In this document: piece by piece, positions 12,524 to 13,976 of the stretch
How the letters are laid out: each line of letters starts with the position of its first letter
Numbering within the stretch: position 1 is the stretch's first letter
From: JAHFJU01 sp964354865
GTDB taxonomy: Bacteria; Patescibacteriota; Gracilibacteria; UBA1369; UM-FILTER-53-11
Length of the DNA: 13,976 bases
Assembly: GCA_964354865.1 (NCBI GenBank)
Contig: CAYHBN010000040.1
Coordinates: 1 to 13,976 of the forward strand
Reading direction: 5' to 3'
Position numbers and translations under genes: made by a program
Notes under the pieces: generated by a model
Seen by the model: only the letters and a program-made list of their open reading frames with translations
The model's database searches: none
Told to the model about the DNA's origin: nothing

Positions 12524-13711
12524 ATGCTGAAAACGCTTTCATCACTCAAATCTCTCAAAGGTAAGCGCGTTTTGTTGCGCGTTGATTTTAATGTACCGAT
12601 GAATAAGAAAAAAATAAGCGACAATACGAGGATTAAAGAAACGTTACCGACAATAAAGTATCTATTAAAGGCTAAGGCACGAGTTATTATTGCCACGCAT
12701 ATGGGGCGACCAGATGGCAAAGTGGTGAGCGAGTTTAAGCTTGATCCTATTGCAAAAGAGCTTTCGAGATTACTCAAAAAAAAGGTCAAAAAACTGAGCG
12801 AGATTGTGGGGCCAAAGGTAGAAAAAGCGGTAAAAGCGATGAAAGATGGTGAGGTATTGATTCTCGAAAATGTGCGCTTCGATGCGCGCGAAGAGAAGTC
12901 CGATAAAAAGTTCTGCTCAGAACTTGCAAATTTAGCCGACCTATTTGTGAACGATGCCTTTGCCGTTTCTCACCGCGATCACGCGTCGGTGTGCGGTGTT
13001 GCTCGAATACTACCTGCCTATGCGGGCTTTTTGGTCGAAGCTGAAATTAAGAATCTTACTCCCCTGCTTAAAAAACCGGCTCGTCCCTTTACCATGATTG
13101 TGGGCGGAGCGAAGATCGACACGAAAATTGGTATTATTAAGAATTTTATTGGAGTAGCTGACACGATTATTATTGGGGGGGCTATCGCAAGTACGTTCTT
13201 GGCAGCACAGGGGTTTAATGTAGGTAAGTCGCTCTATGAAAAAGAAAAACTTTCTTTAGCTCAAGAGATTCTGGGACTTGCCGAAACTAAAAAAACAAAG
13301 ATTGAGTTACCAATCGATGTGGTTGTTGCTGATGAAATTAGCGACAAAGCGGCGACTTTGAATATTCCCATCGACGATGTAATTGGCGAGATGAAGATTT
13401 TAGATTGCGGAAAACTCTCAACCGAGAAATATATGCGCATTATTCATAACTCAAAGACAGTTGTGTGGAACGGCCCTGTCGGGTTATACGAGATGAAACC
13501 TTTTGAGAAAGGCACCAAGGCGCTCGCAAAAGAAATCGCGGTACGTAAAGGTAAAATCAAATCGTATCTTGGTGGCGGCGACACTCTCGATGCAGTCGCA
13601 CGATTCAAAATGAAGCCCTCAGACTATACGTTTGTTTCAACAGGCGGCGGCGCAATGCTCGAATTTTTAGAGGGAAAAACGTTACCGGGAATTTCGGTGC
13701 TTATGAAGTGA
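12524..13711 (+). CDS. pgk: Phosphoglycerate kinase
   Basis: Reversibly transfers phosphate from 1,3-bisphosphoglycerate to ADP, the first ATP-yielding step of lower glycolysis. The 395 residues are the normal bacterial length. Seen: LLRVDFNVP (17-25), the substrate loop THMGRPDG (S/THLGRP in others), ILENVRF, LFVNDAFAVSHRDHAS, VGGAKIDTKIGII, VVWNGPVGLYE and the C-terminal ATP-side GGGDT, STGGGAMLEFLEGKTLPG. Small departures (NDAFAVSHRDHAS for NDAFGTAHRAHAS) are within family variation. Start ATG at 12524, seven nucleotides after the ribH stop, no Shine-Dalgarno sequence. The pairing with rib genes is unusual, since pgk more often sits with gap or tpiA, neither of which is in the window. Confidence 0.97.
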   Translation: MLKTLSSLKSLKGKRVLLRVDFNVPMNKKKISDNTRIKETLPTIKYLLKAKARVIIATHMGRPDGKVVSEFKLDPIAKELSRLLKKKVKKLSEIVGPKVEKAVKAMKDGEVLILENVRFDAREEKSDKKFCSELANLADLFVNDAFAVSHRDHASVCGVARILPAYAGFLVEAEIKNLTPLLKKPARPFTMIVGGAKIDTKIGIIKNFIGVADTIIIGGAIASTFLAAQGFNVGKSLYEKEKLSLAQEILGLAETKKTKIELPIDVVVADEISDKAATLNIPIDDVIGEMKILDCGKLSTEKYMRIIHNSKTVVWNGPVGLYEMKPFEKGTKALAKEIAVRKGKIKSYLGGGDTLDAVARFKMKPSDYTFVSTGGGAMLEFLEGKTLPGISVLMK

Positions 13712-13779
13712 ATTACTTACGCAAATCATCCCTAACTTTTCCTATTAAGCGTAGTCTATAATCTTCTGCACTATAGTAA

Positions 13780-13976
13780 CTATTCTTGTGTGTCAGTAGC
13801 TCTTCGGCCACCTGCTCTGTTTGCATCGCGGCGGTTTTCACGGCGACGTAGCGCAAGAACGAAAGGAAGAGCCATGAATGGAAGTCCGTTCAATCCTTGG
13901 TGTCCCTGGATCGTTGAACAGCCACCCGCTGCACCACCGCCATTTTCAGCGGGAGCATTTGCATCTGCGCGAGCGG
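13780..13976 (-). CDS. C-terminal end of a surface protein with MYXO-CTERM-like tail (partial)
   Basis: Only the last 64 residues are in the window; the gene begins beyond the right edge. The tail has four parts: a low-complexity Ala/Gly region (ADANAPAENGGGAAGG), a Gly-Gly-Cys-Ser site (C19 of the visible part), a short hydrophobic stretch (LNGLPFMALPFVLAL), and an Arg cluster (RRRENRR). A basic, polar end of about 15 more residues finishes it. Gly-rich linker, Cys, hydrophobic span and Arg cluster is the layout of C-terminal sorting signals such as MYXO-CTERM, in which the Cys site is processed and the protein stays at the surface. The hydrophobic span is short, and the polar extension after the Arg cluster is longer than usual. 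Function of the rest is unknown. The reading frame is supported by composition and layout only; a competing plus-strand frame exists. Confidence 0.6.
   Translation of the reverse strand, partial: ARADANAPAENGGGAAGGCSTIQGHQGLNGLPFMALPFVLALRRRENRRDANRAGGRRATDTQE

Noticed and set aside
13174..13180. Seven-G run inside pgk, as a phase-variable tract
   Set aside because: It encodes an ordinary Ile-Gly-Gly-Ala stretch of an essential enzyme and is short for slippage control.
10010..13711. UGA recoding (code 25)
   Set aside because: TGA ends full-length ribE, pgk and glycosyltransferase genes at the proper positions and does not occur inside conserved frames.
13712..13779. TATAAT at 13757-13762 (plus) and ATAGACTAnGC (minus) shared with the lipoprotein promoter region
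   Set aside because: No frame or RNA structure follows at promoter distance on either strand, and the shared 11-mer has one mismatch; chance is likely in AT-rich DNA.
13874..13976. Plus-strand frame from an ATG preceded by AAGGAAG, open to the window edge
   Set aside because: It is Pro-rich, would be the only gene here with a good Shine-Dalgarno sequence, and lies antisense to a frame with a convincing sorting-tail layout. It could still be real if the minus frame fails.
1..13976. CRISPR array, tRNA, rRNA, transposase or integrase
   Set aside because: No regularly spaced repeats, cloverleaf, rRNA segment or mobile-element gene was seen on either strand.

Overview
The window reads as ordinary, very dense bacterial chromosome, most likely from a member of the Candidate Phyla Radiation (Patescibacteria), perhaps a Parcubacteria-type lineage. 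This placement is inference. It rests on about 96 % of the bases being coding, on almost no gene having a Shine-Dalgarno sequence, on -10-like hexamers sitting directly in front of start codons, and on several small membrane proteins and a coiled-coil DUF2130 protein of kinds common in that group. TGA ends ribE, pgk and the glycosyltransferase gene, so the UGA=glycine code of Gracilibacteria/Absconditabacteria is excluded.

Layout. 1-1630 (minus): a probable three-gene operon reading bPH/DUF304 membrane protein, membrane-anchored HEPN-like protein, CoaE-like kinase (cut by the window edge). 1651-2358 (plus): type I signal peptidase lepB, divergent from that operon across only 20 bp. 2373-4817 (minus): an nrnA-type DHH/DHHA1 phosphoesterase followed by two unrecognised polytopic membrane proteins. 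4902-5846 (plus): fmt, whose stop overlaps that of a DUF2130 coiled-coil/nuclease-fold protein (5843-6991, minus). 7103-8593 (plus): an ABC-F-type double-ATPase, whose stop abuts that of a solute-binding lipoprotein (8594-9994, minus). 10010-11424 (minus): ssb, then a family 2 glycosyltransferase, then the lipoprotein. 11528-13711 (plus): ribE-ribH-pgk, the last two steps of riboflavin synthesis plus a glycolytic kinase. 13780-13976 (minus): the C-terminal end of a surface protein with a Gly/Cys/hydrophobic/Arg tail like a MYXO-CTERM sorting signal.

The genes are mainly housekeeping: initiator tRNA formylation, nanoRNA turnover, single-strand DNA binding, glycolysis, flavin synthesis and protein export. 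Around them lies an envelope set: signal peptidase, lipoprotein, PH-domain protein, glycosyltransferase, membrane proteins and the tail-anchored surface protein. There is no mobile element, CRISPR array, tRNA or rRNA, and no non-coding stretch over about 110 bp.

The most interesting signals are: near-leaderless promoter architecture repeated at about a dozen genes; the MYXO-CTERM-like tail; a membrane-anchored HEPN-like protein with an intact RNxxxH motif; paired cysteines in three neighbouring exported or membrane proteins; and a divergent CoaE-like protein whose gene carries a perfect 8-bp inverted repeat.
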